64,000 nucleotides of DNA from Victivallis lenta (GTDB lineage: Bacteria > Verrucomicrobiota > Lentisphaeria > Victivallales > Victivallaceae): positions 62,001 to 126,000 of the forward strand of contig NZ_VUNS01000003.1 in the NCBI RefSeq assembly GCF_009695545.1. Direction: 5' to 3'. How positions within the stretch are numbered: position 1 is the first letter of the stretch; the number at the start of each line of letters is the position of its first letter. Under the pieces are notes generated by a model, which saw only the letters and a list, made by a program, of their open reading frames with translations, did not search any database and had not been told where the DNA came from. The translations under genes were made by a program, and so were the position numbers. Below are positions 44,326-52,764 of the stretch, piece after piece.

Positions 44326-45018
44326 TTACTTTTCCGCCGCGCGGCCGCCGGCCGGTTTGAGAAAATCGAAATCATCTATATCAAGGTAAGCCCAGGGAGT
44401 CAGATTGCGCGGAAGAATGGCGCCGGGAATCGTCAGAGCAGCTCCCGCATTCAGCTTGGAGAAATATTCGGCATAATCCTTGTCGGACATGCCGCGTTGA
44501 CCATAGAACCCCGTGCCGATCACCGTGCCGGCGCGGTCCTTGAACAGAACCTCCATGACGAAGGTTCCGCTCGTGCTGACCACACTGGCCGAACCGGTGG
44601 ACGGCAGATAGCGGTCCAGAATCTGGGGAGGGACAAACATCGTGGCGATATGTTTGCGGTTGTCGAGCGGAATGGTCCAGAACTCGCTCGTACCGGTAAA
44701 GAGGATCGGCTGCGCCCGGCCGTCCGACTGGCCGTTGAAGACGGCCCGGATGTTCATCGTTACGTCATCAATCCAGAAATGGCGCTGCCTCTGGGGCATG
44801 ACGGGCGTGAATTCGACGGAAATCACCAGCCATTTGTTCCGCCAGGAACTGCTGGTCGACGGGGTGGAGTTCGAAGTATTTCGAAAACTGGGTGGATTGC
44901 TGGTGTTGAGAGTCACTTTTACCTTGGTGAACAACTCCTCGACCGCCGCAGCACGCGCATCTTGCGCGCCGTGCAGAAGCAGCGCGGTCAAGCCGACCAG
45001 AAACAGCCATTTTTTCAT
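44326..45018 (-). CDS. Amuc_1102-type exported protein of the pilus-like locus
   Basis: The 230-residue protein has a signal peptide (WLFLVGLTALLLHGAQDARA). The mature part is beta-rich with WTIPLDNRKHIATMFVPPQILDRYLP and ends in a Pro-Trp-containing tail (LTPWAYLDIDDFDFLKPAGG). By order and export signal it matches the Amuc_1102 member of the Akkermansia locus, but I cannot verify the family directly. The ATG at 45018 is chosen over one 27 nt upstream because the signal peptide starts there. It lies 30 nt after secG and 86 nt before the PilM-PilN gene. Confidence 0.65.
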   Translation of the reverse strand: MKKWLFLVGLTALLLHGAQDARAAAVEELFTKVKVTLNTSNPPSFRNTSNSTPSTSSSWRNKWLVISVEFTPVMPQRQRHFWIDDVTMNIRAVFNGQSDGRAQPILFTGTSEFWTIPLDNRKHIATMFVPPQILDRYLPSTGSASVVSTSGTFVMEVLFKDRAGTVIGTGFYGQRGMSDKDYAEYFSKLNAGAALTIPGAILPRNLTPWAYLDIDDFDFLKPAGGRAAEK

Positions 45019-45048
45019 ACGAAAATTTCCCCGCTGGATTTCCACTCT

Positions 45049-45426
45049 TTATTGTTTGTTATCGGCCCCGGCTTCGGCCGCGGCTTTCGAAGATTCGTCA
45101 ACCGCCGCCGGAACCGCATCCGTCTTCGGCGTTTCGACGGGAGCCTCCATGCCGCTTTCGAGCTGACGGGTCACGGCGGAGGCGGAGTTGTCGTCCCGGT
45201 AGCCGTGGCCGATCAGCGAGGCAAGGATCAGCGCCAGAAGGAAAAAAACACCGGTCATGATCACCGTCGCCTTCGTCAGATGGCTGCCGGCCTGCGCCCC
45301 GAACACCGATTCGCCGATTCCGCCGAAAGCCGCGCCCATCCCGCCGGACTTCGACGGCTGGATCAGGATGATCCCGATCACCAGCAGCGAAAGAATCGCC
45401 ACAAGTACGTACAGAAAAACGATCAT
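45049..45426 (-). CDS. secG: Preprotein translocase subunit SecG
   Basis: The 125-residue protein has two membrane helices (about 3-20 and 57-76) joined by IQPSKSGGMGAAFGGIGESVFGAQAGSHLTKAT, the conserved SecG loop with its SGGM, G-S-x-FGA and Lys-Ala-Thr features. The C-terminal tail of about 45 residues is long, acidic and Ala-rich. SecG aids SecYEG-mediated export. It heads the pilus-like gene set, so exported components share a transcript with it. Confidence 0.9.
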   Translation of the reverse strand: MIVFLYVLVAILSLLVIGIILIQPSKSGGMGAAFGGIGESVFGAQAGSHLTKATVIMTGVFFLLALILASLIGHGYRDDNSASAVTRQLESGMEAPVETPKTDAVPAAVDESSKAAAEAGADNKQ

Positions 45427-45508
45427 ATCAAATCGCGCCTTATCTTTTCGTTATGTTTCGGGATACGCGAGCACAAATACCCTATGCTCTGTATCCCGGC
45501 CCCGGTTA

Positions 45509-45537
45509 ATATTAGCCCCCATCGAATAAAAAGTCAA
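45509..45537 (-). promoter_or_regulatory. Promoter of secG and probably the pilus-like locus
   Basis: TTGACT (45532-45537) and TAATAT (45509-45514) are 17 bp apart on the minus strand, 83 nt before secG. No other promoter was recognised between here and the terminator at 34575, so one long transcript is possible. Confidence 0.6.
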
Positions 45538-45596
45538 CCCCTTTTTACCGCCAGCCGGCTAATAATCTCAATTATTTTCCAAAATTGATGCCGTTT

Positions 45597-46367
45597 TTAC
45601 TCGGCAATCGCATTGTGAACCAGCGCGGCAAAGCTGTCCGCCTTCAACGCCGCGCCGCCGATCAGGCCGCCGTCGATGTTGCGCTGAGCAACGAGCTCCT
45701 TCGCGTTTTCGGCCTTCATGCTGCCGCCGTACTGGATGCGGACGCCTTCGCCGACTTCCTTGCCGAACATGTCATTCAGAGTCATCCGGATGAAGTTGTG
45801 AGTCTCTTCGGCGAGCTCCGGCGTCGCGGTCTTGCCGGTTCCGATGGCCCAGACCGGCTCGTAGGCGATCACCACGTTGGCCATATCCTCCTTCGTGAGC
45901 CCGGCCAGGCCGCCCTCGAGCTGGGTGAACAGGACCTTCTCGGTCTTGCCGCTCTCGCGCTCTTCGAGCATTTCGCCGATGCAGACAATCGGCTTGAAGC
46001 CGGCGGCCAGCGCGGCCTTGACGCGCTTGTTGACCGTCTCATCCGTCTCGCCGAAATACTGCCGGCGTTCGCTGTGGCCGATGATCACATATTCGACACC
46101 GAGCTCTTTCAGCATGTCGGCGGCGATTTCTCCGGTGAACGCGCCGCTGGCGGCCCAGTGGATATTCTGCGCACCGAGCTTGATGTTGCTGCCCTTGATC
46201 GCCTCGGCGACCGCGGCGATGGTCGTGAACGGCGGGCAGACGACGATATCGGCCTTCGACGGGCAGACGTCGGCAACCAGTCCCTTCAGGGCTTCGACCA
46301 AGGCCTTGCCCTCGGCGGCGGTCTTGTTCATCTTCCAGTTTCCGGCGATAATGACTTTGCGATCCAT
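45597..46367 (-). CDS. tpiA: Triose-phosphate isomerase
   Basis: The 256-residue TIM-barrel enzyme converts dihydroxyacetone phosphate to glyceraldehyde 3-phosphate. GNWKMNKT holds the active-site Asn and Lys, GHSERRQYFGE the catalytic His, and AYEPVWAIGTGKTATPE the catalytic Glu and flexible loop 6. The C-terminal IQYGGSMKAEN and GLIGGAALK are the phosphate-binding ends. It has its own promoter and is 170 bp upstream of secG. Confidence 0.98.
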   Translation of the reverse strand: MDRKVIIAGNWKMNKTAAEGKALVEALKGLVADVCPSKADIVVCPPFTTIAAVAEAIKGSNIKLGAQNIHWAASGAFTGEIAADMLKELGVEYVIIGHSERRQYFGETDETVNKRVKAALAAGFKPIVCIGEMLEERESGKTEKVLFTQLEGGLAGLTKEDMANVVIAYEPVWAIGTGKTATPELAEETHNFIRMTLNDMFGKEVGEGVRIQYGGSMKAENAKELVAQRNIDGGLIGGAALKADSFAALVHNAIAE

Positions 46368-46423
46368 ACAAATACCTCTCTATTTTCTTCATTCATGCGT
46401 TGTGACATAAAGTGCCAAGGGGA

Positions 46424-46452
46424 AAAATAACACACCGCAACACATTTTGCAA
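46424..46452 (-). promoter_or_regulatory. Promoter of tpiA
   Basis: TTGCAA (46447-46452), 17-bp spacer and TATTTT (46424-46429) on the minus strand, 56 nt before the start codon. Confidence 0.55.
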
Positions 46453-46511
46453 CCCCTAAGATGTTGATCGTCCGGGATTCATTCCGTTTTTTGCTTGGGA
46501 ATTCCGAACAG

Positions 46512-46916
46512 TCATTTCTTTTTCACGGCGACCGCCGTCGCATGCTGGCTCCTCCGCCAGAGAATCCAGAGCGAAAAAAAGCCGGTGGACGACTCCGTGA
46601 TCTCCACGTCCTCCACTTCGGCCTTCAGCTGCTTCGCCCAGCCTTTCAGCATCATATCCGTATACTTGTTTTCGATCCGGTTCCGGCAGGTGACATAGTC
46701 GCGCCGGTTCGGCCGGTTCGGATTGCCGCTCCACAGCGGAATATAGTAGAACAGGAAAATCCCCCAGTTGCTCCCTTCGAGATTTGCAACCACCCGCTCC
46801 CCGCTCGAACTGGTCTGCCCCTCCGCGGGCGGCAGCATGGTGACCACCGAGGTGTTGCACCCCGCCGTCATCAGGATCGCCGCGGCCAGCGCGACCGTCA
46901 TCACTGCTTTTCCCAT
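46512..46916 (-). CDS. Small lipoprotein, possibly a pilotin
   Basis: The 134-residue product starts with a type II signal peptide whose lipobox reads LMTAGC, so Cys20 would be lipid-modified. The mature part (GSNWGIFLFYYIPLWSGNPNRP; RIENKYTDMMLKGWAKQLKAEVEDVEITES) shows one amphipathic helix near the middle and a basic end, with no known enzymatic motif. It is divergent from two secretin-like genes, with 225 bp between starts. Secretin pilotins are small lipoproteins of this size, so that role is a reasonable but untested guess. Function otherwise unknown. Confidence 0.7.
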   Translation of the reverse strand: MGKAVMTVALAAAILMTAGCNTSVVTMLPPAEGQTSSSGERVVANLEGSNWGIFLFYYIPLWSGNPNRPNRRDYVTCRNRIENKYTDMMLKGWAKQLKAEVEDVEITESSTGFFSLWILWRRSQHATAVAVKKK

Positions 46917-46947
46917 TCCATAGGTTCCTTCTTTTTTGATTTTACTA

Positions 46948-46975
46948 ATTTAAACGGTCAAAACCGATTTTGCAA
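46948..46975 (-). promoter_or_regulatory. Promoter of the lipoprotein gene
   Basis: TTGCAA (46970-46975) and TTAAAT (46948-46953) 16 bp apart on the minus strand; a second TTGACC lies inside the spacer. Confidence 0.4.
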
Positions 46976-47141
46976 GTAATCTGCCGGAATCCTTGCCGCG
47001 AATCCCCCGGCTCCGCGTTTTGACCGGATACAGCCGTAACTGAAAAACCATCAACGGCTCATCGGATCCTAACATCCCGGCAATACATTACGAAACAGAA
47101 AACAATTTCCGAACCTTATCCCTTAACGAAAGGACAGCAGC

Positions 47142-48644
47142 ATGAATCAGCCGATTGCGGCCCTTGCCGTTTCCGCGGGGCTTCTCCTGCCCGGCGCTCT
47201 CGCCGCCGCGCCCCCCGAAACCGGGGAGACCCGGACCATCCGCCTGATCCAGGACGATGCCCAGGAATACATGATTTCCAAGGTTTACGAACTCAAATAC
47301 CTGAAAGCGAACGACGTCGCCCCCTTCGTCCTCGGCGTGGTCAAACGCAACAACACGCAGTCGACCGTGAACCGCATCAACTACAGGGCCGGCGACGAGC
47401 AACTGCTGACCGTAAGCTGTCCGGTCCGCATGATGCCGTATGTCGACGACCTCATCGCCAAACTCGACCGCCCGGCGCGGGTGGCCGGCGGCGGCGAAGA
47501 CCCGATCCGCGGAACCGGCATCACCCGGAACCTCTATCCGGCGCGGTTCCGTTCGGCCCGGGTCATGGTCGACGTCATGACCGGAACCGGCATCAACGGC
47601 GGCGCCGACTCCTTCGTCGGCTACGACGCGGAAACCAACCTCATCTACTGGAAGGACGACGCCAACAAAAGCAATGACCTCCTCAAATATCTGGCCTGGC
47701 TCGACCGGCCGGTTCCGATGGTCAACCTCGCCTTCACGGTCTATGAGGTGCGGGAGAGCACGCTGCGCGATCTCGGCATCGACTACCTGGCCTGGCGCAA
47801 CGGCCCCGGCCTCAACCTGCTTCAGGCCGGTTTCAATGCCATGAGCCTCGATTCGGCCGGTTCGGCCGCCCTTTCGGCGGCTTCGGGCGGTTTCGGCGCG
47901 TTCTTCATCGCGCCGCAGTTCGACGCGAGCTTCATCCGGGTGCTCCAGCAGAACGGAAAGGCCACGATCGCCAACACGGCCAGCCTCACGGTGCCGAACA
48001 GTGAAAGCGCGAGTTACTCGGTCGGCTTTTCCCCGCAGTCTCAGGCGATTTTCAAGCGAAACAACGACCAGCTTCAGGTCGGCATCTCCGGTGTCGGCAT
48101 GAAGGGCGGAATCGAACAGCCGGAGTCGGGCCCGGGTGCGGAGAACCCGCTGCTGAACAGCCCGGAACCTCCGCCGCCGCTCGCGCTTACCGTCACGGCG
48201 CCGCGCATCAACTTCCGCAGTTCGGCCGACGCCAAAACCGGACTGATTCCCGATCAGGCGGCGAATTACAACCATTCGGTTCAGGCCCTGGTCACCTTCC
48301 GCTACCTGATCCGGACCGCCGATGTGGTCGAACGCAACAGTTACGGCGCGGAGCTGGCGGAGGTCAGCACGGTCACCGGCGACTGCAATCTGCTCTCCGG
48401 CGGGGAGAAGCTGCTCTCGGCCTGGAGCAAAGAGAGCGATGTCGAACAACGGATCGGCATTCCTTTCCTCTCCGACATTCCGGTGCTCGGCAGCCTGTTC
48501 AGCACCACGACCGTCAACCGCGAGAAGAGCTACTTCTTCATCACGGCGAAAACCATGCTCGTCCACCCGGAGAGCGCGCCGGCGGAGTACAGCGGCCAGC
48601 TCAAAGCCTTCAGCGAACTCATTCCGCAGACAGCAGAACGTTAA
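47142..48644 (+). CDS. Secretin-like exported protein I
   Basis: The 500-residue protein has a signal peptide (ALAVSAGLLLPGALAAA). VYELKYLKANDVAPFVLGVVKRN resembles a NolW/N1 secretin domain, and the end IPFLSDIPVLGSLFSTTTVNREKSYFFITAKTML matches the secretin C-terminal motif. Between them are a second N-type repeat (RNLYPARFRSARVMVDVM) and an insert of Ala/Ser-rich sequence. It lacks the TPR region of the Amuc_1098-type secretins, so it may be a single-domain variant. The next gene is related. The divergent lipoprotein could assist its membrane insertion. Confidence 0.7.
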   Translation: MNQPIAALAVSAGLLLPGALAAAPPETGETRTIRLIQDDAQEYMISKVYELKYLKANDVAPFVLGVVKRNNTQSTVNRINYRAGDEQLLTVSCPVRMMPYVDDLIAKLDRPARVAGGGEDPIRGTGITRNLYPARFRSARVMVDVMTGTGINGGADSFVGYDAETNLIYWKDDANKSNDLLKYLAWLDRPVPMVNLAFTVYEVRESTLRDLGIDYLAWRNGPGLNLLQAGFNAMSLDSAGSAALSAASGGFGAFFIAPQFDASFIRVLQQNGKATIANTASLTVPNSESASYSVGFSPQSQAIFKRNNDQLQVGISGVGMKGGIEQPESGPGAENPLLNSPEPPPPLALTVTAPRINFRSSADAKTGLIPDQAANYNHSVQALVTFRYLIRTADVVERNSYGAELAEVSTVTGDCNLLSGGEKLLSAWSKESDVEQRIGIPFLSDIPVLGSLFSTTTVNREKSYFFITAKTMLVHPESAPAEYSGQLKAFSELIPQTAER

Positions 48645-48664
48645 TTACGATGGAGAATACGCCA

Positions 48665-50359
48665 ATGATCCGAACCTGTCCCCTGTTCCTGCTTGCCGCT
48701 CTCGCCGCCCTGCCGCTCGCCGCGGCGCCGGGAGACTCCGCCTTGACCCCGTTTTACACGGACAGCACCTTCAACGGAAAGCTGGAAACCACTGCACGGC
48801 GCCTCCCTTCGCCCGGAACCCCGCGCGACAGCAACAACAACGACACGGCCGGCTACATGGATACGCAGGTGCAGACGCAGCTGCGGCTCGACCTCGGCGA
48901 CAAAGTCGACAGCGTTCACTTCATCCGCGACAACAACGATCCGCTCGTCGTGACCAAAACCTACGTGCTCAAGCATGCCGAACCGTATGCGCTGCGCACC
49001 TATCTGCGCGAGATGGTGCAGACCAGGCGGGTCTCCGGCAGCAATACCGCGGTCGAATGCCTGAAATTCGAGGACGGCGTCGGGCTTCTGTTCGTCTCCG
49101 CCGAGGAATACCGTTTCAAGGACAGCGAAAACGGCATGGGCATCGACGCGATCGTCGAGCGGCTCGACAGGCCGGGGCTGCTGAACAGTTCCGGCCAGCC
49201 GAAGTACGTCTATTTTCCGGCCAACGTTCCGGCCGCCGTCCTTGAAAACATGGTGAAGAAGGTCGGCATGAACGTTTCCGACGACCCGGCCGAGCTGATC
49301 GGCGGCAAAGACAAAGTCAAGCTCGATCCGGAACTGAACTGTCTCTTTTTCAACACTGCGAGCTACTCGCGCAAAAACATCGAGGAGATGCTGCGCCGCT
49401 ATGACGTTCCGCTCCCGGAAATCCGCATCAGATTCAGTGTCTATGAACTTTACGCCGAAAACGATGAAAAGCTCGGGTTCGACTTCCAGGCCTGGAAGAA
49501 CAACGACGGCATGGACTTCTTCAGCACCGGCGGCCGCTACCGCGACAACTGGGCCGCGGCCTATGGCGGAACCATGGCGGAGGCGCAGGGATCGGAACGC
49601 ACGAGCTTCTACAATTTCAACCCGAAGTGGAACTCGCGCTACCTCGACTTTCTCGCCAGCCGGGGAAAAGCGAAGATCGCGCACTCCGGCGAGGTGACGG
49701 TGCGCCAGAACACGACGAGCACGCTCGAGCGGCTGACCCAGCTCTTCTATATGGATACGACGGTTCCCGCGCCGGAAACCGAAAAACAGTCCGACGACTG
49801 GTATGCGAAGCTGTTCGACTCCATCCTCGCCGCCTTCAGCAAGAAGGAGCAGAAAACCGAAATCGCAACCGGCAGGGACAATCAGGAGAGCGTGACCCGC
49901 GATCCGAACGCCTTCGGATTCAGCCTGACGGTGAAGGCGCTCTCCATTGCGCCGGAGGCGGCGATGCTGAAACTTACGCTCAAAAATTCCTCGCTGATCG
50001 GTTACCAGTCGACCGGAGCGCCGCGCATCCAGGAGGGGAATACGGTCACAACCGACGTCATGGTCTCGACCGCCCGGAACCGGTTCGTGATCGGCGGCCT
50101 GGAGAAGCGCGAGATCGTCCGCGGTTCGACGGGGGTTCCGTTTCTGAAGGACATCCCCGGAATCGGCTACCTGTTCCAGGTCGAATCGGAGTCGACCCGC
50201 AAATCCCGGATGGTGCTGGTCGCCGAATGCGAATACACCGAGCCGGAGAGCGTCACGCCGGAAGAAACGCAGCAGCAGTTGAACGACATCCGGAACGACG
50301 TCGCCGGCGCCGGCGGCCGGAACCAGTACTTCTACGGCCAGTACGGACTCGACCGGTAA
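48665..50359 (+). CDS. Secretin-like exported protein II
   Basis: The 564-residue protein has a signal peptide (FLLAALAALPLAAAPG). TYVLKHAEPYALRTYLREMVQTRR and VYFPANVPAAVLENMVKKVG are N-type repeats, and RIRFSVYELYAENDEKLGFDFQAW plus VPFLKDIPGIGYLFQVESESTRKSRMVLVAE form a secretin-like core. It shares its layout with protein I directly upstream (20 nt apart) and is probably co-transcribed with it. ATG 48665 is favoured because GGAGA precedes it by 8 nt; an ATG at 48650 is in frame. With the two pilus secretins, four such proteins are encoded within 16 kb. Confidence 0.7.
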   Translation: MIRTCPLFLLAALAALPLAAAPGDSALTPFYTDSTFNGKLETTARRLPSPGTPRDSNNNDTAGYMDTQVQTQLRLDLGDKVDSVHFIRDNNDPLVVTKTYVLKHAEPYALRTYLREMVQTRRVSGSNTAVECLKFEDGVGLLFVSAEEYRFKDSENGMGIDAIVERLDRPGLLNSSGQPKYVYFPANVPAAVLENMVKKVGMNVSDDPAELIGGKDKVKLDPELNCLFFNTASYSRKNIEEMLRRYDVPLPEIRIRFSVYELYAENDEKLGFDFQAWKNNDGMDFFSTGGRYRDNWAAAYGGTMAEAQGSERTSFYNFNPKWNSRYLDFLASRGKAKIAHSGEVTVRQNTTSTLERLTQLFYMDTTVPAPETEKQSDDWYAKLFDSILAAFSKKEQKTEIATGRDNQESVTRDPNAFGFSLTVKALSIAPEAAMLKLTLKNSSLIGYQSTGAPRIQEGNTVTTDVMVSTARNRFVIGGLEKREIVRGSTGVPFLKDIPGIGYLFQVESESTRKSRMVLVAECEYTEPESVTPEETQQQLNDIRNDVAGAGGRNQYFYGQYGLDR

Positions 50360-50478
50360 AAGAAAAACGCGAGACACCGCACCTGCGTCAAGACGGCCAA
50401 GCCGTCAACGGTCATAGAAATTTGTCTGCCGCAGATTTTTGTGCGGGAACTCCGCCCGGGCCGGTTTGAGGCGCTGCC

Positions 50479-51615
50479 TCAACCTCCGCACGCGCTCCCC
50501 TGCGGCAACAGCGTAAACCCGAGCGTCTTCAGCACGGCAGCCGTCTCCGGCCTCCCGCCCCTCACCCGGAACGCCGGATATTCACGGCGAATCCGGTAAT
50601 GTCCGCGCTGCGGCTCAAAACCCGCCGGGTCACTCCGCAGCTTCCCGTCGTCCAGGCCGATATCGTATGTGTGCAGCAGTGCCTGCGCAACCTGCTCCCG
50701 CACGGAAGCGCCCATTTCAAGCTCGATTTCCGGAGTTTCCGGCTCCGGCAGCCGTTCCGGCCGCCATTCAGCAAGCCCGGGAATGCCGAAGAATGCCGCG
50801 ACCGCCTGCACCGCCATCGCCGTCCCGTTCGCCTTCCCATCGGTCGAATACCCGGCGATATGAGGCGTCCCGATCCGCACCAGGTCCAGCAGCTCACGGT
50901 CGATTCCGGGTTCGTTTTCCCAGACATCAAGCACGGCGGCGGAGATTCGGCCGCTCTTCAGCGCCGCCTTCAAGGCGGCCGTGTCGACCACTTCCCCGCG
51001 CCCGCTGTTGAACAGCTGCGCCCCCGACCGCATCAGTTCCGGAAACCCCGCATCGCAGAGATGAAAGGTCGGGTGAGCGCCGTCGCGGGTCAGCGGCGTG
51101 TGAATCGTCACGAAATCGGCTTCCGCCAGCAGCTCCGGCAGCTCCGTGAATCCCGTGCTCCCCTCCCGCTCAGCCCGCGGGGGATCGTTCCGCAGCACCC
51201 GCATGCCGAGCGCTTCCCCAAGCGCCGCGACTTTCGAGCCGACATTGCCGACTCCGATCACGCCGAGCGTTTTTCCGCATAATTCCACTCCGGACGAAAC
51301 CAGGGCGCTGCCGATATACTGAGCGACGCTCGCGGCATTGCAGCCCGGCGCATTGCGCCAGGCGATTCCGGCCCGGCGCAGATACGCCGTGTCGATATGG
51401 TCGTAACCGATCGTGGCGGTCGCAATAAAACGGACGCGCGACCCGGCCAGCAGCGCTTCGCCGCAGCGGGTCCGGGTCCGGGTAATCAACGCATCCGCAT
51501 TCTTCACATCCGCCGGGGCGATCGCACCGCCCGGCAGGTAGGTCACTTCCGCAAACGGTTCAAGCGCTCCGCGCAGAAACGGGATTTTATCATCGGCAAC
51601 AATTCTGAGTTTCAT
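50479..51615 (-). CDS. pdxB: Erythronate-4-phosphate dehydrogenase
   Basis: The 378-residue D-isomer 2-hydroxyacid dehydrogenase oxidises 4-phosphoerythronate in the DXP-independent route to pyridoxal phosphate. LRIVADDKIPFLRGAL is a typical PdxB start, GVIGVGNVGSKVA binds NAD, and WENEPGIDRELLDLV and GTPHIAGYSTDGKANGTAM (catalytic His) match PdxB rather than SerA. GGAGG precedes the ATG at 51615 closely. A generic 2-hydroxyacid dehydrogenase is less likely given the His-Ile-Ala-Gly-Tyr-Ser motif. The gene follows the secretin-like gene in opposite orientation with 119 bp between. Confidence 0.9.
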   Translation of the reverse strand: MKLRIVADDKIPFLRGALEPFAEVTYLPGGAIAPADVKNADALITRTRTRCGEALLAGSRVRFIATATIGYDHIDTAYLRRAGIAWRNAPGCNAASVAQYIGSALVSSGVELCGKTLGVIGVGNVGSKVAALGEALGMRVLRNDPPRAEREGSTGFTELPELLAEADFVTIHTPLTRDGAHPTFHLCDAGFPELMRSGAQLFNSGRGEVVDTAALKAALKSGRISAAVLDVWENEPGIDRELLDLVRIGTPHIAGYSTDGKANGTAMAVQAVAAFFGIPGLAEWRPERLPEPETPEIELEMGASVREQVAQALLHTYDIGLDDGKLRSDPAGFEPQRGHYRIRREYPAFRVRGGRPETAAVLKTLGFTLLPQGSACGG

Positions 51616-51736
51616 CATCCTCCGTCCGGCAGTCGGGTTGGTTCGACCGGCCGCATTGTTTACCATAATACCGCCTTCCGGCAAAATCAACCCCCGGCCG
51701 ACGGCCAAAGCAGAGGAATCCGGGGAGTAAGGCGCT

Positions 51737-52486
51737 TCAGAAGTTATTCCGGTGAAATCCGCCCCAGCGGTATTCCGGAGTCAGTTCCGTATGCTCCGTC
51801 GTGCTGACGTGCCCATCCATGAAGCAGACGTTCGCCAGGGTGCAGCCGCCGTGGCGGAAGGCCACGATATCGGTATTGCCGTCTCCCGTAATCTCTTCTC
51901 CGCTCTGAATATAGCGCTGACGCTTGCTTTCGTTGGAGCTGTATACGTGCCAGTCCGTCGAATCGGTGAAGGCGACCCGCTCGGCGGGACGGACGATCCG
52001 GCTCAGTTTATATGCGACGATCCGGTCGCCCAGCCCGCCGTTCACTCCGGCCCAGGAGATGACGATGTCTCCGCTCGCCACCGCGTAGCTGCGGTAAATC
52101 GGCGAAAGTCCGTCAATTTTATGGCTCCCCAGCGCGGAAGTCGCTTCGGGGCAGATCAGACCCGCGTCGGTGCTGTTTTCCACATAGTTGCCGCTGGCGG
52201 CAATGTTTCGCAGCGTTCCGCCCAGGAACTGCCGGAACGCCAGATTGTTGACCCAGATCCGGTCCGTGGACGCGTCGGAATGATAGCTGACCGGAACCCA
52301 GTATCCGCCGAAGCTGTCGGCGTAAAACACACCCGCCATACCGTACTGCTTCTGAATGCCGGCGCATTTGATCCGCTTCGCCCGGCCGCGCGCCTGATTC
52401 AGGGCCGGAAGCAGCATGGCGGCCAGAATGGCGATGATTGCAATTACCACCAGCAATTCGATCAGTGTAAATTTTCGTATTCTCAT
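51737..52486 (-). CDS. Pseudopilin-like protein (prepilin N-terminal domain, Lentisphaerota type)
   Basis: The 249-residue protein begins with a class III prepilin leader: MRIRK precedes [25 protein letters not shown], so cleavage before Phe6 would leave Glu at mature position 5. The following 50 residues ([33 protein letters not shown]) and the C-terminal [11 protein letters not shown] are characteristic of the large pseudopilin families of PVC bacteria. No partner pseudopilins are near. The start overlaps the upstream PqqD-like gene by 4 nt (ATGA) with GGAGGA upstream, so it is translated from the RiPP cluster mRNA. That coupling is the odd feature. Confidence 0.85.
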   Translation of the reverse strand: MRIRKFTLIELLVVIAIIAILAAMLLPALNQARGRAKRIKCAGIQKQYGMAGVFYADSFGGYWVPVSYHSDASTDRIWVNNLAFRQFLGGTLRNIAASGNYVENSTDAGLICPEATSALGSHKIDGLSPIYRSYAVASGDIVISWAGVNGGLGDRIVAYKLSRIVRPAERVAFTDSTDWHVYSSNESKRQRYIQSGEEITGDGNTDIVAFRHGGCTLANVCFMDGHVSTTEHTELTPEYRWGGFHRNNF

Positions 52487-52764
52487 ATTCCTCCATTGTT
52501 TTCGGGTACGTTCTGTAAAAATCCTTTGTTCAACAGCATATTGATCAACTCGTCGATATCGTTCCGGGCGGATTCCGGGACTCCGGCGAACCGCTGCCGC
52601 AGCATCTCGAAGATACCTTCCCGCCCGACCCCGGCCGAAGCGCCTTCCCAGATGGCTTTCGCCACGGGATTCAACCCGTAGGATTCGCCGGTTTCGGCGT
52701 TGAACAAAATTGCGCCGATCTCCTTTTCATCGCGGTAAATTGCCGAAAAACCGGCCCGTGTCAT
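52483..52764 (-). CDS. PqqD-like RiPP recognition element protein
   Basis: The 93-residue protein has the PqqD fold pattern ([25 protein letters not shown]), where the Asn-Ala-x-x-Gly strand and the Ala-x-x-x-Trp helix are the leader-binding surface. It would present the precursor leader to the maturation enzymes. The ATG at 52764 overlaps the upstream HprK-like gene by 4 nt (ATGA). The context agrees: radical SAM/SPASM, HprK-like and a Cys-containing peptide are all in one operon. A match to the ScmD family of the SynChlorMet cassette is suspected, from memory. Confidence 0.75.
   Translation of the reverse strand: MTRAGFSAIYRDEKEIGAILFNAETGESYGLNPVAKAIWEGASAGVGREGIFEMLRQRFAGVPESARNDIDELINMLLNKGFLQNVPENNGGI

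Noticed and set aside
50391-50405. Hairpin GACGGC-CAA-GCCGTC after the secretin-like genes
   Set aside because: It has no T-run after it and a short stem, so it is not called a terminator.
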